A stretch of DNA of 64,000 nucleotides from Halomonas alimentaria (GTDB taxonomy: Bacteria > Pseudomonadota > Gammaproteobacteria > Pseudomonadales > Halomonadaceae), in assembly GCF_009902005.1 (NCBI RefSeq), contig NZ_WUTT01000001.1, forward strand, positions 2,260,227 to 2,324,226, read 5' to 3'. The translations under genes were made by a program, and so were the position numbers. The notes under the pieces were generated by a model. That model searched no databases, was not told the origin of the DNA, and worked only from the letters and a program-made list of their open reading frames with translations. Of this stretch, positions 62,090-64,000 are shown one piece after another. Position 1 is the first letter of the stretch; the number at the start of each line of letters is the position of its first letter.

Positions 62090-62791
62090 TCACGCCTCGC
62101 GCACGGTGCGCTTCTCGATGCGCTTCTCGAAGGAGCCCTGGATGATGCGGTCGACGTAGATCCCCGGGGTGTGAATCTGGTCGGGCTTCAGCTCGCCGGG
62201 CTCGACGATCTCCTCGACCTCGACCACGGTGATCCGGCCGCAGGTGGCCGCCAGCGGATTGAAGTTCTGGGCGGTATCGCGATAGACCACGTTGCCGTAG
62301 CGGTCGGCCTTCCAGCCCTTGACGACGGCGAAGTCGGCGTGGAACGCCTCCTCGAGGATGTGCGGACGACCGTTGAATTCGCGCACCTCCTTGCCCTCGC
62401 CAATGGGCGTGCCGTAGCCCGTGGCGGTATAGAAGGCCGGGATGCCGGCACCGCCGGCGCGCATCTTCTCTGCCAGGGTGCCCTGGGGGGTCAGGATCAC
62501 CTCGATCTCGTCGTTGAGCATCTGCTGCTCGAACAGCGCGTTCTCCCCCACGTAGGAGGCGTAGATGCGCGAGATCTGCTTGTCTTCCAGCAGCAGGCCC
62601 AGGCCGAAGCCATCCACGCCGCAGTTGTTGGAGATCACGGTCAGGTCGTTCACACCGCGACGCTTGATCTCGGCGATCAGGTTCTCGGGAATGCCGCACA
62701 GGCCGAAGCCACCGGCGGCGACCGTCATGCCGCTCTCGATGCCTTCCATCGCCTCTGCATAGGAGTTAACGCGCTTGTCGAATCCGGCCAT
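62090..62791 (-). CDS. scoA: 3-oxoacid (succinyl-CoA:acetoacetate) CoA-transferase subunit A
   Basis: 233 aa. N-terminal [13 protein letters not shown] (~27-39), [15 protein letters not shown] (~53-67) and [18 protein letters not shown] (~117-134) are the CoA-binding and interface motifs of this subunit. First gene of the operon; the divergent LysR gene starts 177 bp away. With bdhA it completes conversion of 3-hydroxybutyrate to acetoacetyl-CoA. Confidence 0.93.
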   Translation of the reverse strand: MAGFDKRVNSYAEAMEGIESGMTVAAGGFGLCGIPENLIAEIKRRGVNDLTVISNNCGVDGFGLGLLLEDKQISRIYASYVGENALFEQQMLNDEIEVILTPQGTLAEKMRAGGAGIPAFYTATGYGTPIGEGKEVREFNGRPHILEEAFHADFAVVKGWKADRYGNVVYRDTAQNFNPLAATCGRITVVEVEEIVEPGELKPDQIHTPGIYVDRIIQGSFEKRIEKRTVREA

Positions 62792-62896
62792 AGGACGCCT
62801 CGTGTTGTTGTGGGCTGAAATTACTCAGGAAGAATAGCGGGTCTTTGGGAGACTCGTTGCCCTAGTGTTAGTGCGGAGGATATATTTGTTAAGTTT

Positions 62897-62923
62897 GTTT
62901 TTCTTATCATTTGATCGAAAAAC
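62897..62923. promoter_or_regulatory. Inverted repeat in the scoA-lysR divergent promoter region
   Basis: GTTTTTC (62897-62903) and GAAAAAC (62917-62923) around a 13-bp spacer, in an AT-rich island that is unusual for this window. Size and position suit a LysR-type operator. Confidence 0.5.
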
Positions 62924-62968
62924 CTCATAAATTAAACCTTGGTCGCATACCCACTTCCGGTAGCCATC

Positions 62969-63871
62969 ATGACCGTCAAGCAGCTTCGCGCCTTCCTCGC
63001 CGTGGCCAGCGCCCTGAGCTTTACCCAGGCCTGCGAGCGCCTGCACCTTTCCCAGCCTGCGCTTAGCCTGGCGATCAAGGGGCTCGAGGAGAGCCTGGGC
63101 GGACGCCTGCTGACGCGCAGCACACGCAGCGTACGGCTGACACCCGAAGGCGAATCGCTGGTCCCGCTGGCCAAACGGCTGCTGGCCGAGTGGGACAACA
63201 CCGAGGAGCTAATGCGCCAGCGCTTCACCCTGCAGATGGGCCGGCTCGGGGTGGCCGCCATGCCTTCCTTCGCCGGGAACCTGCTGCCCCCGGCGCTGAT
63301 GGCGTTTCGACAGCGTTACCCGCGCATCAATGTCACCGTGCACGACGTGATCAACGAGCAGGTGATCGAGATGGTGCGCAACGGCCAGGTGGAGCTGGGC
63401 ATCGCCTTCGAGCCCGAGGCCGTGGGCAGCCTTACCTTCACGCCCCTGTTCAGCGACCGGTTCGTCGCCGTGGTGCCGCCCCACTCACTGCTGGCCGGGC
63501 ACGCCTCGCTGCGCTGGGAGATGTTGCTCACCCACGACTTCATCGCCCTGCAGCGCCCCTCCATGGTGCGCCGCCTGCTGGAGCAGCAGCTGGAAGCGGA
63601 AGGCATGGCACTGCCCGGCGCCTTCGAGAGCCACCAGCTGGCCACGGTGGGCCGCATGGTAGCCAGCGGACTGGGAGTCAGCGCAGTGCCCTCGCTGTGC
63701 CGTGGCCAGATGGAGGAGCTCGGCGCGCGCTGCCTGACACTGGAGGCCCCCGTCATACAGCGCGACGTGGGCATCCTCACCCATGGCGAGCTCTCCACCG
63801 CGGCCCTGGCCCTGAAGGAGGTGATCGTCGAGACCCAGGGCCCCGCCGCCGGGCATCTCACCGGCCCATAG
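62969..63871 (+). CDS. LysR-family regulator divergent from the CoA-transferase operon
   Basis: 300 aa from ATG 62969 (MTVKQLRAFLAVASALSFTQ, the usual LysR start); the frame extends ten codons further but without support. HTH ~1-60 with LSQPALSLAIKGLEESLGG in parts. The effector domain has the common VAAMPSFAGNLLPPAL start (~92). By the divergent arrangement it probably controls scoAB, perhaps sensing acetoacetate or a fatty-acid breakdown product; this is inference. Confidence 0.88.
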   Translation: MTVKQLRAFLAVASALSFTQACERLHLSQPALSLAIKGLEESLGGRLLTRSTRSVRLTPEGESLVPLAKRLLAEWDNTEELMRQRFTLQMGRLGVAAMPSFAGNLLPPALMAFRQRYPRINVTVHDVINEQVIEMVRNGQVELGIAFEPEAVGSLTFTPLFSDRFVAVVPPHSLLAGHASLRWEMLLTHDFIALQRPSMVRRLLEQQLEAEGMALPGAFESHQLATVGRMVASGLGVSAVPSLCRGQMEELGARCLTLEAPVIQRDVGILTHGELSTAALALKEVIVETQGPAAGHLTGP

Positions 63872-63947
63872 ACCGCGGGCGTTGGTCGCAGGCGCTGGGC
63901 AGGCGTCGGGGGATCCTTTAGCATTGCCGACATTCCACAGGCCACCC

Positions 63948-64000
63948 ATGGAGATCGGCATGTCGACCCTCAGGGGCATCGTCAGCCTGCTGCTGCTCAC
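63948..64000 (+). CDS. Start of an unidentified gene with an N-terminal hydrophobic segment (runs off the right edge)
   Basis: Two in-frame ATGs (63948 and 63960) open a frame that continues to the window end; the second gives MSTLRGIVSLLLL, like a signal peptide or TM helix. Too short to identify. The gene is in the same orientation as the LysR gene, 76 bp after it. Confidence 0.4.
   Translation, partial: MEIGMSTLRGIVSLLLL

Overview
The window reads as a chromosomal segment of a moderately halophilic gammaproteobacterium, most likely Halomonas or a close relative in the Halomonadaceae. The main evidence is a complete ectoine operon (ectABC), high GC with strong GC3 bias, and the standard gammaproteobacterial blocks fmdB-aspS-yebC-ruvCAB-ybgC-tolQRAB-pal-cpoB and ubiG-mupP beside yciK. 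There is no rRNA, tRNA, CRISPR, prophage or insertion sequence that I can see. This is core chromosome with dense gene packing on both strands.

Layout. 1-2.3 kb: the start of a transglutaminase-like membrane protein, a retropepsin-like 'zinc protease' and a DUF3833 lipoprotein. 2.4-4.9 kb: ectC, ectB, ectA on the minus strand behind a clear sigma-70-type promoter. 5-7.3 kb: glutathione reductase and beta-carbonic anhydrase. 7.5-15.5 kb: a five-gene peptide ABC transporter, a LysR regulator and the Xaa-Pro dipeptidase PepQ. 15.6-23 kb: msrA, tamB, tamA and a membrane-anchored coiled-coil protein. 23.1-25.9 kb: two enzyme-fold proteins that have lost their catalytic residues (a superoxide dismutase homologue and a UDP-glucose dehydrogenase homologue), then galU. 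26.1-39.2 kb: ubiG-mupP, yciK, the Tol-Pal operon, ruvABC, yebC, aspS and fmdB.

39.3-42.2 kb: a 2-hydroxyacid dehydrogenase, a ribokinase-like kinase and a nucleoside hydrolase in one operon. 42.2-48.8 kb: acyP, a YihY-type membrane protein, nadM, a HypT-like LysR regulator, cardiolipin synthase and class I fumarase. 49-55.5 kb: uvrB, an OsmC-like protein with a tiny HMA-fold protein lacking the Cys pair, ygfZ, tatD and prfC. 55.6-57.5 kb: a RegB/RegA redox two-component pair. 57.6-64 kb: 3-hydroxybutyrate dehydrogenase, a HybE-like protein, an inositol-monophosphatase-family protein, glutaredoxin, a DUF1338-like protein, both subunits of a 3-oxoacid CoA-transferase and its divergent LysR regulator.

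The most notable non-gene signal is a ~104-nt interspersed element present twice (36873-36976 and, inverted, 53746-53850). The two copies differ by paired, compensatory substitutions, so a folded structure is being conserved. Other points worth a second look are the pair of overlapping pseudoenzymes at 23.1-25.0 kb, the coiled-coil neighbour of TamA/TamB, and period-7 repeat arrays at gene ends. All functional calls come from reading the sequence and from family knowledge; no database search was run.
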